From an uncultured Alphaproteobacteria bacterium (GTDB lineage: Bacteria; Pseudomonadota; Alphaproteobacteria; Methylaequorales; Methylaequoraceae): DNA of 55,203 bases. The stretch lies in the NCBI GenBank assembly GCA_902550225.1, contig CACCYL010000010.1, positions 1 to 55,203 on the forward strand, read 5' to 3'. The notes beneath the pieces were generated by a model that did no database searches, was not told the DNA's origin, and saw only the letters and a program-made list of their open reading frames with translations. Every line of letters starts with the position of its first letter. Within the stretch, counting starts at the first letter, position 1. This document shows, piece by piece, positions 16,988 to 26,659 of the stretch. The translations under genes and the position numbers were made by a program.

Positions 16988-17413
16988 ATGAATTTAAAGA
17001 GAATTCACAGCACGTCTGTGGTAATAGATGATAACGGAGTGTTAATTTTAGGTGATTCTGGTTCTGGAAAATCAGATTTAGCATTGAGATTGATTGATAA
17101 TGGCGCAACTTTAATTTCTGATGATATTTCGATTTGTAGAAAAAATTCAAATAATATTTATCTTTATTGTCCCCCGGAAATTAAGGGTTTGCTAGAAGTA
17201 AGAGAGATTGGAATAATTACAGTTCCTTTCGTTGAGAGAATAAAATTACGATTAGTTGTTAATTTAAAAAGTAATAATAATGAAAGGTTTCCAAAGGATA
17301 GTTGTTTTAGAATACTGGGAATTAAGATTCCTATCATCAATATTGAAGGAAAAAATTCATCGGCAGTTGCAAAGATTAAAGTAAAATTAAATGAGATTAG
17401 AGAAACAATATAA
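16988..17413 (+). CDS. hprK: HPr kinase/phosphorylase, short alphaproteobacterial form
   Basis: A 141-residue protein equal to the C-terminal catalytic domain of HprK, as usual in alphaproteobacteria, without the N-terminal domain. Walker A is GDSGSGKS (residues 22-29), followed by GATLISDDISICRK and the HprK signature GLLEVREIGIITVPFV. It phosphorylates and dephosphorylates HPr on serine. The likely target here is Ser50 of the fused HPr-EI protein encoded two genes downstream. The end overlaps rapZ by 23 bases. Confidence 0.92.
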   Translation: MNLKRIHSTSVVIDDNGVLILGDSGSGKSDLALRLIDNGATLISDDISICRKNSNNIYLYCPPEIKGLLEVREIGIITVPFVERIKLRLVVNLKSNNNERFPKDSCFRILGIKIPIINIEGKNSSAVAKIKVKLNEIRETI

Positions 17414-18248
17414 AGTTTTCATAGTTACTGGATTGTCAGGTGCTGGTAGGTCATCAGCATTAAAAATTTTTGAAGATATGGGTTTTGAGGCGATCGATAA
17501 TTTACCGACCTACCTTTTGAGCAATATAATAAACACGAAGATAAAAAGAAATCTTGCCGTCGGAATTGATGTTAGAACAAGAGACTTTGATCCAAAAAAA
17601 GTAGCTAAAGAGATTTCCCAAAAAAGAAAGAATTTAATTCTTTCAGTTATTTTTTTTGATTGCGACAACACAACTTTATTGAACAGGTTTAAAGAAAGTA
17701 GAAGAGTCCACCCTTTAAAGTTAGATTTACCAATTGTAGAAAAAATTGAAGCAGAGAGGAATTGGCTTAAACCTTTATTGAATATTAATGACTACTACAT
17801 TGATACATCAAAATTTACTTTAAACCTTCTAAAAAATGAGATGCAAATTTTGTTTAAAAACCACTCTGACTCCAAAATTAATATAAGAATTATTTCTTTT
17901 GGATATAAATTTGGATTACCAAGAGAAGCAGATATTGTTTTTGATATGAGGTTTTTAAGTAATCCATTTTATGAAAAAAACTTAAAAAAATTTGATGGTA
18001 AAAACTTGAAAGTTATAAATTTTGTTAAAAAACAGAAGTATTTTGAATTTTTTTTTGATAGTCTTTTGCTACTGTTTAACAATATTCTTGAGGGATATAA
18101 AAAAGAGGGAAAAGAACATATCACTATAGCATTTGGTTGTACAGGCGGAGTCCATAGATCTGTTGTATCCAGTGAACATTTCCTTAATTTAATTAATAAT
18201 AATAGAAAATTGAGAATTTTTATAGAACATAGAGATATAGCAAAATGA
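17391..18248 (+). CDS. rapZ: RapZ family nucleotide-binding protein (RNase adapter)
   Basis: A 285-residue member of the RapZ/YvcJ family. The N-terminal P-loop is FIVTGLSGAGRSSALK, followed by FEAIDNLPTYLL and GIDVRTRDFD. The C-terminal part has FGYKFGLPREADIVFDMRFL and AFGCTGGVHRSV. In enterobacteria RapZ binds GlmZ/GlmY RNAs and controls glucosamine-6-phosphate synthase. In alphaproteobacteria the link is with the regulatory PTS cluster, as here. The frame overlaps hprK at the start and EIIA by 4 bases at the end. Confidence 0.95.
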   Translation: MRLEKQYKVFIVTGLSGAGRSSALKIFEDMGFEAIDNLPTYLLSNIINTKIKRNLAVGIDVRTRDFDPKKVAKEISQKRKNLILSVIFFDCDNTTLLNRFKESRRVHPLKLDLPIVEKIEAERNWLKPLLNINDYYIDTSKFTLNLLKNEMQILFKNHSDSKINIRIISFGYKFGLPREADIVFDMRFLSNPFYEKNLKKFDGKNLKVINFVKKQKYFEFFFDSLLLLFNNILEGYKKEGKEHITIAFGCTGGVHRSVVSSEHFLNLINNNRKLRIFIEHRDIAK

Positions 18249-18667
18249 TTGGTGTAGTTTTAGTAAGTCATGAAAATATTGCAAAAGAGATGTTAAGTGT
18301 CATTCAACACATTGTTGGTCCTCAAGAAAACCTAATAGCAATATCTATTTTTCCTGAGGATGATATGGAGAAAAAAAGATTACAAATTCTTGACTCAGTA
18401 AAAAAAGTAGATGCAGGCAAAGGTGTAATTGTTTTAACAGATATGTTTGGTGGAACTCCGTCTAATCTTGCAATTTCCGTTATGGATAATGAAAAAATTG
18501 AAGTTGTAGCTGGTGTAAATTTACCAATGTTGATTAAAATGATGTCGATTAGGGATAAAAAGCCAATTAAGGAGATAATAGCTATTTCACAAGAATCAGG
18601 CAGAAAATATATAAATGTTGCTTCAGCATTTTTTGAGGAAAAAAAAGATTGGAACAAAAAAAGATAG
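18245..18667 (+). CDS. PTS EIIA component, mannose/fructose family
   Basis: A 140-residue EIIA of the mannose family. GVVLVSHENIAKEM has the phosphorylatable His9, and VLTDMFGGTPSNLAISVM is the second family signature. No EIIB, EIIC or EIID genes are present, so it most likely serves as a phosphate-bearing regulator, as is usual for alphaproteobacterial EIIA-Man next to hprK. It overlaps rapZ by 4 bases and the HPr-EI gene by 19 bases. Confidence 0.92.
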   Translation: MIGVVLVSHENIAKEMLSVIQHIVGPQENLIAISIFPEDDMEKKRLQILDSVKKVDAGKGVIVLTDMFGGTPSNLAISVMDNEKIEVVAGVNLPMLIKMMSIRDKKPIKEIIAISQESGRKYINVASAFFEEKKDWNKKR

Positions 18668-20718
18668 AAAGAAAAATATTAATAACCAATAAGCTAGGAA
18701 TTCATGCTAGGGCTGCAGCAAAATTTGTAGAATTAACTTCTAAATGTGACTCAAAGTTTATTGTCAAAAAAGGTTCAAAGGTTGTAAACGGTTCCTCTCT
18801 TCTGGGTTTAATGACTTTGGCTGCCTCTAAAGGAACGGAAATAAAAGTTCAATGTATTGGAAGTAATTCAGAAAAGGACTTAAATAAACTAATAAGTTTA
18901 ATAAAAAATAATTTTGGAGAAGAAAAACCTTTATCAGAGAATACAGATAAAGAGTTAGTTTTAAAAGGAATTGGGGTTTCAAGCGGATATGCGATAGGAA
19001 ACTGCTTAGTAAAACAAAAAACTAACCTTTCTAACGTAAGATATAACATTTCCATTTCATCAGTACAAAAAGAAATAATACGATTGGAAAAAGCAGTTAA
19101 AGTCTCTATTTTGGACATCAAAAAAATTATCAAGAAAATAACTCACCATAAAAATGATATCTATAAAGAGATGAAATTTATGTTAGAGGCCAATATTTCA
19201 ATTATTAGGTCATCATCACTTATGAAAGACGCAAAACAAAGAATAAGAGAGGATCTCATAAACGCAGAATATGCAGTTGATGAAGTGCTTAATAAGCATT
19301 CAAAAATTTTTAAACGAATAAAGGACGATTACTTAAAAGACAGATTTGATGATGTAAGGGATGTTTGTACAAGAATAATTGAAAACCTTCAAAAAAAAAA
19401 AGTCCAGACACGTATTAAAAACAATCAGATATTATTTTCGTCTGAGTTGAGTCCATCTGATCTATTGGCAAATGCAAAAGTTAAATTTTTGGGACTAGCA
19501 AGTATGTTTGGAGGCCCTGAGGGTCATTTTGCAATAGTAGCTCGGTCTTTGTCAATTCCAACTGTAGTTGGTGTAAAAAACGCTATTAAATATCTCAAAA
19601 ACGGTGAAAAAATTATAATAGACGGTGATAAAGGATTGTTGATCAAGAATCCTTCAAAAAAGACAATATTAATTTATAAAAAAAAAATCGAAGAAAAAAA
19701 AAATGAGGATCAAAAGTTAAATTCATTTATTAAGACCATTCCAGTTACTAACGATAAAAAAAGAGTAAGAATTGAGGCCAATGTTGATGATTCTGATGAA
19801 GTAAAAATATCAATGAAAAAAGGAATAGATGGTATTGGTTTATACAGAACGGAGTATCTTTTTATGAACAAAAAAACCATACCTTCTGAACAGGATCAAT
19901 TTAACTCAATAAAAAAAACTCTTATGCATTTAAAAGGAAAGCCACTAACAATTAGAACATTAGACGTTGGTAATGATAAAAAAGTGCCATCTATAGAAAA
20001 ATATTTAACAAAATCACCTAATCCTGCTTTGGGGTTAAGAGCCATAAGGCTTACATTAGCTTTTCCAAAAATCTTTAAAAGACAAATTACAGCTATCCTC
20101 AGGGCAAGCTCGTACGGAAATATAAGGATAATGTTACCAATGGTTTCAAATGTATCAGAGTTAATTGAGACAAAAAAAATAATAACTGAAGTAAAAAAGG
20201 ATTTATTAAAAAAAAATAAAAGGTTAAAGATTAATACTCCTAAGATTGGGGTATTAATTGAAACACCCGCTGCGGCATTGATCTCTGAGGAGTTAGCTAA
20301 AAATTGTGATTTTTTTGCGATTGGTACAAATGATTTAACAATGTATACTTTAGCCATAGATAGGGGTGACGAGGAAGTTGCTAAAATATATGATCCTGGA
20401 CACCTGTCTGTTTTAAAACTAATCCACATGACTGCAAGGTCAGCAGACAGAAATAAAATTCCTGTAAGTATATGCGGAGAGATGGCCGGAGATACATTAT
20501 TTACTTCAATTATTATTGGAATGGGTATAAGAACACTGTCAATGAGCACATCTCGAATATTGAAAGTAAAGCAATATTTAAGTCAGGTAAATTCAAATGA
20601 AGTAAAAAAAATTTCAGATGATATTTTCAAACAAGATGATAATGTGGTGATAAAAAATATTTTATACAACTATAACCAAGAAATTAATAAAAGGATAAGA
20701 GAAAAAAAATATGGATGA
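18649..20718 (+). CDS. HPr-enzyme I fusion protein (phosphoenolpyruvate-protein phosphotransferase)
   Basis: A 689-residue fusion of two PTS proteins. Residues about 8-95 are HPr, with [11 protein letters not shown] giving the phospho-His19 and [10 protein letters not shown] giving Ser50 at the spacing of the HprK-regulated serine. From about residue 103 ([19 protein letters not shown]) it is enzyme I, with [21 protein letters not shown] carrying the active-site His293. The PEP-binding half has [29 protein letters not shown] and [10 protein letters not shown]. No GAF domain precedes EI, so it is unlike PtsP. The start is TTG 18649 with a GAGG 10 bases upstream. PEP-to-HPr transfer would be intramolecular or between protomers. 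Confidence 0.93.
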   Translation: MEQKKIERKILITNKLGIHARAAAKFVELTSKCDSKFIVKKGSKVVNGSSLLGLMTLAASKGTEIKVQCIGSNSEKDLNKLISLIKNNFGEEKPLSENTDKELVLKGIGVSSGYAIGNCLVKQKTNLSNVRYNISISSVQKEIIRLEKAVKVSILDIKKIIKKITHHKNDIYKEMKFMLEANISIIRSSSLMKDAKQRIREDLINAEYAVDEVLNKHSKIFKRIKDDYLKDRFDDVRDVCTRIIENLQKKKVQTRIKNNQILFSSELSPSDLLANAKVKFLGLASMFGGPEGHFAIVARSLSIPTVVGVKNAIKYLKNGEKIIIDGDKGLLIKNPSKKTILIYKKKIEEKKNEDQKLNSFIKTIPVTNDKKRVRIEANVDDSDEVKISMKKGIDGIGLYRTEYLFMNKKTIPSEQDQFNSIKKTLMHLKGKPLTIRTLDVGNDKKVPSIEKYLTKSPNPALGLRAIRLTLAFPKIFKRQITAILRASSYGNIRIMLPMVSNVSELIETKKIITEVKKDLLKKNKRLKINTPKIGVLIETPAAALISEELAKNCDFFAIGTNDLTMYTLAIDRGDEEVAKIYDPGHLSVLKLIHMTARSADRNKIPVSICGEMAGDTLFTSIIIGMGIRTLSMSTSRILKVKQYLSQVNSNEVKKISDDIFKQDDNVVIKNILYNYNQEINKRIREKKYG

Positions 20719-21997
20719 TTTTAAAATTAAAGACATAAATTTAGCTGATTGGGGAAGAAAGGAGATTAAAATTGCTGAAACCGAAATGCCTGGGCTTATG
20801 CAGTTAAGATCAGAATTTAAAGATGAAAAACCTCTTGATGGTGCTAGAATTGTTGGATGTTTACATATGACGATACAAACTGCAGTTTTAATTGAGACGC
20901 TTATAGATTTAGGAGCTTCTGTTAGGTGGAGCTCTTGCAATATTTATTCTACCCAAGATCAAGCAGCCGCAGCTGTTGCCAAAAGCAAAATTCCTGTTTT
21001 TGCTTGGAAAGGTGAAACTGAAGAAGAATTTTGGTGGTGTATAGAAAAAACAATTACAGGGCCTAATGACTGGAAACCCAACCTTATACTTGATGATGGA
21101 GGAGATCTTACAAAAATTATGCATGAAAAATATCCCCATCTTCTCGATGGAGTTAGAGGTTTGTCAGAGGAAACAACAACAGGTGTTTTAAGGCTTTTAG
21201 AGATGGAAAAAAGTAATCAACTTTTAGTACCTGCTATAAATGTTAATGATTCAGTCACTAAATCTAAGTTTGATAATAAATACGGTTGTAGAGAAAGCTT
21301 AGTTGATGGAATAAGAAGAGCAACCGATGTTATGATGGCCGGTAAAGTCGCACTTGTTGCAGGATATGGCGATGTTGGAAAAGGTTCAGCAGAAAGCCTA
21401 AGAAACGCCGGATGTCGGGTAGTTGTGACCGAGATAGACCCTATTTGTGCTCTCCAAGCTGCTATGGATGGGTTTGAAGTTAACACTATGGATGATGTTG
21501 CGGATAAAGCAGATATTTTTGTAACAGCCACGGGAAATGTTGACGTAATAACTATAGATCATATGAGAAAAATGAAAGACAGAAGTATTGTATGTAACAT
21601 TGGACACTTCGATTCCGAAATTCAGATTGATGCTCTTAAAAACTATAAGTGGGATAACATAAAACCACAAGTTGACGAAATTGAATTTCCTGATGGAAAA
21701 AAAATAATAGTTCTTGCAGAGGGTCGTTTAGTAAACTTAGGATGTGCAACCGGACATCCAAGCTTCGTTATGTCGGCTTCTTTTTCAAACCAGGTTTTGG
21801 CCCAAATCGAGTTATGGAAAAATTATAGTAAATATAAAAATAAAGTTTATGTTCTTCCGAAAAAACTAGATGAAAAAGTAGCTAGGATACACCTAGATAA
21901 AATTGGTGCCAAGTTAACCAAATTATCAAAAAACCAAGGAGATTACATAAATGTTCCTGTAGGTGGACCATATAAAAGTGAAGAATATAGATATTAG
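20711..21997 (+). CDS. ahcY: Adenosylhomocysteinase
   Basis: A 428-residue S-adenosylhomocysteine hydrolase, cleaving SAH to adenosine and homocysteine to keep methylation going. [46 protein letters not shown] and [18 protein letters not shown] (NAD binding) are all standard. The C-terminus [11 protein letters not shown] is the conserved family end. It follows HPr-EI with an 8-base overlap, a linkage common in alphaproteobacteria. It is convergent with the reductase gene. Confidence 0.97.
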   Translation: MDDFKIKDINLADWGRKEIKIAETEMPGLMQLRSEFKDEKPLDGARIVGCLHMTIQTAVLIETLIDLGASVRWSSCNIYSTQDQAAAAVAKSKIPVFAWKGETEEEFWWCIEKTITGPNDWKPNLILDDGGDLTKIMHEKYPHLLDGVRGLSEETTTGVLRLLEMEKSNQLLVPAINVNDSVTKSKFDNKYGCRESLVDGIRRATDVMMAGKVALVAGYGDVGKGSAESLRNAGCRVVVTEIDPICALQAAMDGFEVNTMDDVADKADIFVTATGNVDVITIDHMRKMKDRSIVCNIGHFDSEIQIDALKNYKWDNIKPQVDEIEFPDGKKIIVLAEGRLVNLGCATGHPSFVMSASFSNQVLAQIELWKNYSKYKNKVYVLPKKLDEKVARIHLDKIGAKLTKLSKNQGDYINVPVGGPYKSEEYRY

Positions 21998-21998
21998 C

Positions 21999-22014
21999 AA
22001 AACTATAGTTTTTT
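21999..22014. terminator. AT-rich palindrome at a convergent junction, possible weak bidirectional terminator
   Basis: AAAACTATAGTTTT (21999-22012) is a perfect palindrome at the ends of ahcY and the reductase gene, flanked by a short T-run on the plus strand and by A's that are T's on the other. The stem would have only five pairs, so termination strength is doubtful. Confidence 0.3.
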
Positions 22015-23013
22015 AATACCCGATGTAGTTGAGTATTCAAAATGAAGAACCTTGTCAGGAAAAATCTTTTTGTAACAACTATGAGCAGCCATTGCGGCCT
22101 CGGAAAAGCCAGTTAGGATTAGTTTAAGCTTACCAGGGTAATCGCATATGTCTCCAATTGCAAATATACCTTTGGCGGAGGTTTGAAGACTTGATTGGTC
22201 AACACTCAATAGATTTTTTTCAATCTCCAATTCCCAATCTTTAATAGGACCCAATTCAGAGGAAAGACCAAAAAAAGGAAGAAAATAATCTACCTTAAGA
22301 TCTACTTTTTCTTCATCAAGGTTGCTGACTGTCAATGTGTTAATTTCTCCTTTAGAGCCTTGAATAGAGTGAACTTGAAAAGGTATTATTGTTTTAATTT
22401 TTTCCTCTTTTTCAAGTGAAAAAAGTTTTTCAACACTATGAGGTGCAGCTCTTAATTTTCTTCTTCTATGAATAAAAAATACTTTCTCTGCAACTGAAGA
22501 CAGTTCAATAGCCCAATCTACGGCTGAGTCACCGCCACCAGCAATTGCTATTTTTTTATTTTTAAAAATAGATTTGTTAGTAATATGATAAAAAATTGAT
22601 TTATTTTCGTATTTTTCAATGTCTTTCAGAGGTGGTTTGTTAGGTCCAAAAGCTCCGTTGCCGGCCGCTATTAAAATACATTTACATCTAATTGATTGGT
22701 TATTTGAGGTATAAACTAGGAATTCATCGTCTTCATTAGTAATTTTTTCAACTTTTTCTCCCAATATAAATTTTGGTGAAAACGGTTTGATTTGATTGAA
22801 AAGGTTATCAATAAGCTTTTGACCAGATATTTCAGGGTATGCAGGAATATCGTATATAGGTTTTTCCGGATACAAAGATGAACATTGTCCACCAATAATA
22901 TCAAGTGAATCAACAACACATGATTTCATCCCTAGTTGCCCAAGCTCAAAAACTGAGAACAGTCCTATAGGACCAGCTCCTATAACTAAAACATCTGTTA
23001 AGGTTTTATTCAT
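22003..23013 (-). CDS. Ferredoxin/flavodoxin-NADP+ reductase, thioredoxin-reductase type
   Basis: A 336-residue FAD/NADPH flavoprotein. The N-terminal FAD site is VLVIGAGPIGLFSVFELGQL, then VVDSLDIIGGQCSSLYPEKPIYDIPAYP, which is typical of YumC-like ferredoxin-NADP reductases and has no CxxC as in true thioredoxin reductase. The NADPH site is IAGGGDSAVDWAIEL and the C-terminal FAD motif GIFAIGDICDYPGK. It moves electrons between NADPH and ferredoxin or flavodoxin in the cytoplasm. It is a single gene, divergent from tsaE. Confidence 0.92.
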   Translation of the reverse strand: MNKTLTDVLVIGAGPIGLFSVFELGQLGMKSCVVDSLDIIGGQCSSLYPEKPIYDIPAYPEISGQKLIDNLFNQIKPFSPKFILGEKVEKITNEDDEFLVYTSNNQSIRCKCILIAAGNGAFGPNKPPLKDIEKYENKSIFYHITNKSIFKNKKIAIAGGGDSAVDWAIELSSVAEKVFFIHRRRKLRAAPHSVEKLFSLEKEEKIKTIIPFQVHSIQGSKGEINTLTVSNLDEEKVDLKVDYFLPFFGLSSELGPIKDWELEIEKNLLSVDQSSLQTSAKGIFAIGDICDYPGKLKLILTGFSEAAMAAHSCYKKIFPDKVLHFEYSTTSGIKKL

Positions 23014-23073
23014 AATTATCTTTTTTTGTTTTTAAACATTAATTACATATTTATATTAGAATAATTAATAAAA

Positions 23074-23529
23074 ATGAAAGATGAATTTAAAATTAATTTG
23101 TATAACCTTCGAGAAACTGAAAAACTAGCACAAAAAATTGCCAAAAAATTAGAACCTAAAAGTTTTATATCTTTAAGAGGGAAGCTAGGGGTCGGAAAAA
23201 CTACTTTGGCTAGTTTAATAATAAACAATCTATCCAAAAAAAAAATAAGAGTCATAAGCCCCACCTTTTCCCTTGTCAATATTTATGATTTAAAAAACAT
23301 GAAAGTCTGGCACTATGATCTGTTTAGGCTTAACAATAAAAAAGAAATTTTTGAATTGGATTTTGAATTGGCACTTCTAGACTGTGTAATAGTTGAATGG
23401 CCCGAAATTATAACTGAGTATTTACCTCATAAAAGGATTGAAATACATCTTGATGAAGACGAATCTTTATTAAGATACGCAACTGTTAGGAGTATAAATA
23501 ATAATAAAATTTGTGAACTTGATCCCTAA
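23074..23529 (+). CDS. tsaE: tRNA threonylcarbamoyladenosine biosynthesis ATPase TsaE
   Basis: A 151-residue P-loop protein. Walker A is GKLGVGKT (residues 36-43), followed by ISPTFSLVNIYDL and VWHYDLFRLNNKKE, which are diagnostic for TsaE. It assists TsaB/TsaD in t6A37 modification of ANN-decoding tRNAs. It heads the tsaE-amgK-murU run that is conserved in many alphaproteobacteria. Its stop lies just before the amgK start. Confidence 0.93.
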   Translation: MKDEFKINLYNLRETEKLAQKIAKKLEPKSFISLRGKLGVGKTTLASLIINNLSKKKIRVISPTFSLVNIYDLKNMKVWHYDLFRLNNKKEIFELDFELALLDCVIVEWPEIITEYLPHKRIEIHLDEDESLLRYATVRSINNNKICELDP

Positions 23530-23530
23530 A

Positions 23531-24475
23531 ATGATAGATGAAATAACTAAAAAATTAGATCATAAAAAAATAAAATTCGATAATTTACAATTCTTAGCTG
23601 GCGATGCTTCAGATAGAAAATATTTTTTGATTAAACAACAAAATAATACAAATGTGTTGATGGTGGATAAAGATTCAGAAAATTTAGAAAGATTCTTAAA
23701 AATTTCTTATCTTTTAAAAGAAGATGTAAGTATTCCAAAAATTATTACAGATCTAAAAGAAGTTGATATTTTAATTATAGAAAATTTTAATAAAAACAAA
23801 TTTAGTGAAGTATTGAAGAAATCTAACAGAATAAAATTGTACAAAGTTGCTATGGACGCACTCCTGTATATTCATAAAAAAAAAATTGATAATACACTTG
23901 TTCATTACAGCAAAAAAATCTTTTTTGATGAATCAAATTTATTTTTCGACTGGTATTTAGATATGCCAAAAAAAAGAGTTGAATTATTAAAAAATGAATT
24001 TAATTCAATTTTTTCAAGCTTTTTAGATAAAGTCTATTTATTACCAAACGTCATTATTCATAGAGATTATCATATTGATAACTTGTTTTATCTCAAAGAA
24101 AGGGAGAAGCATTTCAAATGTGGTTGGATTGATTATCAGGACGCATTAGTAGGTCCATGTGTTTACGATGTTGTTTCACTTACACAAGATGCTAGAATAG
24201 ACGTAGAAAAGAGAACAGAGAATTTTTTGATTAAATATTATTTAGACAATTTTGTATCTATTGATAAAGATCTATTTTTATTTTCATACACTGTTGTAGC
24301 AATCCAAAGACATCTTAAGGTTTTGGGAATTTTTAAGAGACTTGAAATACGAGATAATAAAAAAAATTATATCAAACATATACCAAGAGTTTTACGTTTA
24401 CTTGAATTTAATTTAAAAAAAAAAAGATTTAGCTCTTTATTTAAGATTTTAGAAAAACCATTAGGTTTATCGTGA
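23531..24475 (+). CDS. amgK: MurNAc/GlcNAc anomeric kinase AmgK-like (aminoglycoside phosphotransferase family)
   Basis: A 314-residue APH-fold kinase. The catalytic loop VIIHRDYHIDNLFYL and the metal-binding GWIDYQDALVGPCVYDVVSL are the AmgK forms of the motifs. AmgK phosphorylates C1 of N-acetylmuramate and N-acetylglucosamine in the cell-wall recycling bypass described in Pseudomonas. The next gene, with a GTGA overlap, encodes the matching uridylyltransferase. ATG 23531, right after the tsaE stop, is chosen over an in-frame GTG at 23513. Confidence 0.85.
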   Translation: MIDEITKKLDHKKIKFDNLQFLAGDASDRKYFLIKQQNNTNVLMVDKDSENLERFLKISYLLKEDVSIPKIITDLKEVDILIIENFNKNKFSEVLKKSNRIKLYKVAMDALLYIHKKKIDNTLVHYSKKIFFDESNLFFDWYLDMPKKRVELLKNEFNSIFSSFLDKVYLLPNVIIHRDYHIDNLFYLKEREKHFKCGWIDYQDALVGPCVYDVVSLTQDARIDVEKRTENFLIKYYLDNFVSIDKDLFLFSYTVVAIQRHLKVLGIFKRLEIRDNKKNYIKHIPRVLRLLEFNLKKKRFSSLFKILEKPLGLS

Positions 24476-25179
24476 TTTCGCAGGCAATGATATTTTCAGC
24501 TGGATTGGGGAAGAGGATGTTACCACTAACAGAGAAAACTCCCAAGCCACTTATAAAAATTAATAATAAAAGCCTTCTAAAAAATAATATTGAAAAATTA
24601 ATCGATTCCAAATTCAGAAATATTGTCGTAAATGCTTATCATCATTCAGAAAAAATTATTAAAGAAACAAAAATGTTCGAATCAGTAAAAGTAATTGTTG
24701 AATCTGAGAGACTCGAAACAGGAGGTGGCTTATTGAATGCAATTAACGAGAAATACTTTAGAGAAAACACTCCTATTGTACTTCTAAACGGAGATATTTT
24801 TTGGTATGACAAAAATTATAAGTCAATTGATAAAATCATTAGTCTATGGAACCCAAATAGAATGGATATGCTGTTATGTTTAAAAAGAAAGGAAGATCTT
24901 TTTGGTTACAATGGTAATGGCGATTTTGATCTTCAAAGTGACGAATTATCTTCGTCACAATTAGAAATAAAAAATAATCCTCCGTATGCATATACAGGGC
25001 TGCAAATAATTAAGCAGGATATTATTAAGGATATTAAGAAAAATTGCTTTTCATTAAAAGAACAGATACTTAAATCTTTAGAAAAAAAAAAATTATTTGG
25101 CTATATAGATGAAAATCAATGGTTTCACATAGGAACGGTTGAAGATCTTAAAAAATTTAAGGAAAATTATTGTGAATAA
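24472..25179 (+). CDS. murU: N-acetylmuramate-1-phosphate uridylyltransferase MurU-like
   Basis: A 235-residue sugar-1-phosphate nucleotidyltransferase. The N-terminus AMIFSAGLGKRMLPLTEKTPKP is the nucleotide-binding motif with the signature Lys, and ETGGGLLNAI and LLNGDIFW supply base and metal contacts. Next to amgK it most likely makes UDP-MurNAc from MurNAc-1-P. Start: GTG 24472 overlaps the amgK stop as GTGA. An ATG at 24487 is the alternative, but it would cut close to the motif. Confidence 0.87.
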   Translation: MISQAMIFSAGLGKRMLPLTEKTPKPLIKINNKSLLKNNIEKLIDSKFRNIVVNAYHHSEKIIKETKMFESVKVIVESERLETGGGLLNAINEKYFRENTPIVLLNGDIFWYDKNYKSIDKIISLWNPNRMDMLLCLKRKEDLFGYNGNGDFDLQSDELSSSQLEIKNNPPYAYTGLQIIKQDIIKDIKKNCFSLKEQILKSLEKKKLFGYIDENQWFHIGTVEDLKKFKENYCE

Positions 25180-26647
25180 TTTTATAGTTTATGATTTTGA
25201 AACATCTGGAAGAAGTTCACGATTTGACCAAATTCTTCAAGCGGGAATTATAATTTACGATCAGAACCTAAAAGTTTTAAATAAGTTAAATTTAAAATCA
25301 CGTATTAATCCGGATATTGTCCCATCAATCAATGCTTTAAGAGTTAATAAATTAAAGATCTCAGATATTCTTTCAGAGAAGATGAGTTGTTATGAAATGA
25401 CAATGCAAATGCATAGTTTTTTATCAAAATTCCAAGACTCCTTTTTTGTCGGTTTTAACTCCATAAATTTTGATGAAGAATTTTTTAGACAAACACTCTG
25501 GGAGCATTTTATTTTTCCTTACTTAACAAATACAAAAGGAAACTCGAGACTAGATGTACTTAATTTTGTGACATTGGTTCATGCTTTCAGAAAAAATGCC
25601 TTAAATGTTGAGGTAAATGATGAAGGAAAGATAACATTTAAGTTGGAAAGTTTGGCAAAAGCAAATTGTTTTGAGTCTAACAATGCACATGAAGCAATTG
25701 CAGACGTTGAAACAACAATGAAACTTTTGGAATTGCTTTTAAAAAATAATTACGACCTCTTTAAAGTATTCATCAACAATTCGTATCCTGTAAAATTAGA
25801 AAATAAAATTATTGATCAAAACATTTTCACAATGCACAACTACATTTTTAACAAGCATAGAGTTTATCTTGTTAAAAATCTTTTAAAACATCCAGTTTAT
25901 AAAAACCAAATGATTGGGTTTGATCTTAAATATGATACCTCAGAAATTGTTAATTATGGCATAGATGAATTGGAGGAAATATATAGATCAAAATCATTTT
26001 TTAGAAAAATAAAATTAAATAAACAGCCCTCAATTTTAGACAAATCTTATGCAAGAAATCTTAGTCCATATAACGAATTAACAGACCACGAAATAAATTT
26101 AAAATGTGAGCAACTTCAAAAAAAAGAATTTCTGACAAATCTTAACAAAATCCTGGAAAAAGAATCATCGAATTACAGTGAAAATCAGTCTCAGGAAATA
26201 AAATTAGAAGAGGAAACAATTTATTCTCAAAAACTTAATTTCAACGATTCAAGAATTATGAATAGGTTTCATAACGAGGAATGGGATAGGAAGTGGAGTT
26301 TTGCTGAAAAATTTAAAGATCAGAGGCTAAGATTTTTTGCAGCGCGTCATATTTATAGAAATTATCCAGAGGAACTTCCTAGAAAAATTTTTAAATTGCT
26401 GCATAAAAAAATTTCGGAGAGGATTTGTTCTTTAGAGAAAAAAAAATTTATAACAATTCCAGCAGCTATGGAGGAGGCTGATTCATTATCCTTAAAAATG
26501 GAGGAAAATGATTTAGGAAATGATTTAAAAGAACAAATAGATCAGTATAATATTTACATTAACTTTTTAAATGATTACTATAATAATTCCAACGCAAATC
26601 CAATTCAATTTGATAAGAATTTATCAAAAAAACTTTTTGCAAATTAA
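25172..26647 (+). CDS. sbcB: Exodeoxyribonuclease I (SbcB-like)
   Basis: A 491-residue protein whose N-terminal 190 residues are a DEDD exonuclease of the ExoI type. VYDFETSGRSSRFDQILQAG carries the DxE pair, FFVGFNSINFDEEFFRQTLW the third acid region, and SNNAHEAIADVETTMKLL the HxxxxD. RLDVLNFVTLVHAFR and FKLESLAKANCFESNNAHEA match SbcB closely. The C-terminal half has the extended ExoI region (WDRKWSFAEKFKDQRLRFFAARHIYRNYPE). ExoI digests single-stranded DNA 3'-5'. GTG 25172 overlaps the murU stop; an upstream TTG at 25139 is less likely. Confidence 0.88.
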   Translation: MNNFIVYDFETSGRSSRFDQILQAGIIIYDQNLKVLNKLNLKSRINPDIVPSINALRVNKLKISDILSEKMSCYEMTMQMHSFLSKFQDSFFVGFNSINFDEEFFRQTLWEHFIFPYLTNTKGNSRLDVLNFVTLVHAFRKNALNVEVNDEGKITFKLESLAKANCFESNNAHEAIADVETTMKLLELLLKNNYDLFKVFINNSYPVKLENKIIDQNIFTMHNYIFNKHRVYLVKNLLKHPVYKNQMIGFDLKYDTSEIVNYGIDELEEIYRSKSFFRKIKLNKQPSILDKSYARNLSPYNELTDHEINLKCEQLQKKEFLTNLNKILEKESSNYSENQSQEIKLEEETIYSQKLNFNDSRIMNRFHNEEWDRKWSFAEKFKDQRLRFFAARHIYRNYPEELPRKIFKLLHKKISERICSLEKKKFITIPAAMEEADSLSLKMEENDLGNDLKEQIDQYNIYINFLNDYYNNSNANPIQFDKNLSKKLFAN

Positions 26648-26659
26648 TGGAGCACTAAA

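Noticed and set aside
19896..20549. Long open frame of about 217 codons antisense to HPr-EI
   Set aside because: It lies fully inside a well-supported gene, has no recognisable domain, and such antisense frames are common opposite conserved AT-rich genes.
20909..21670. Three open frames antisense to ahcY
   Set aside because: They overlap one another and the strongly conserved ahcY frame; no sign of their own coding potential.
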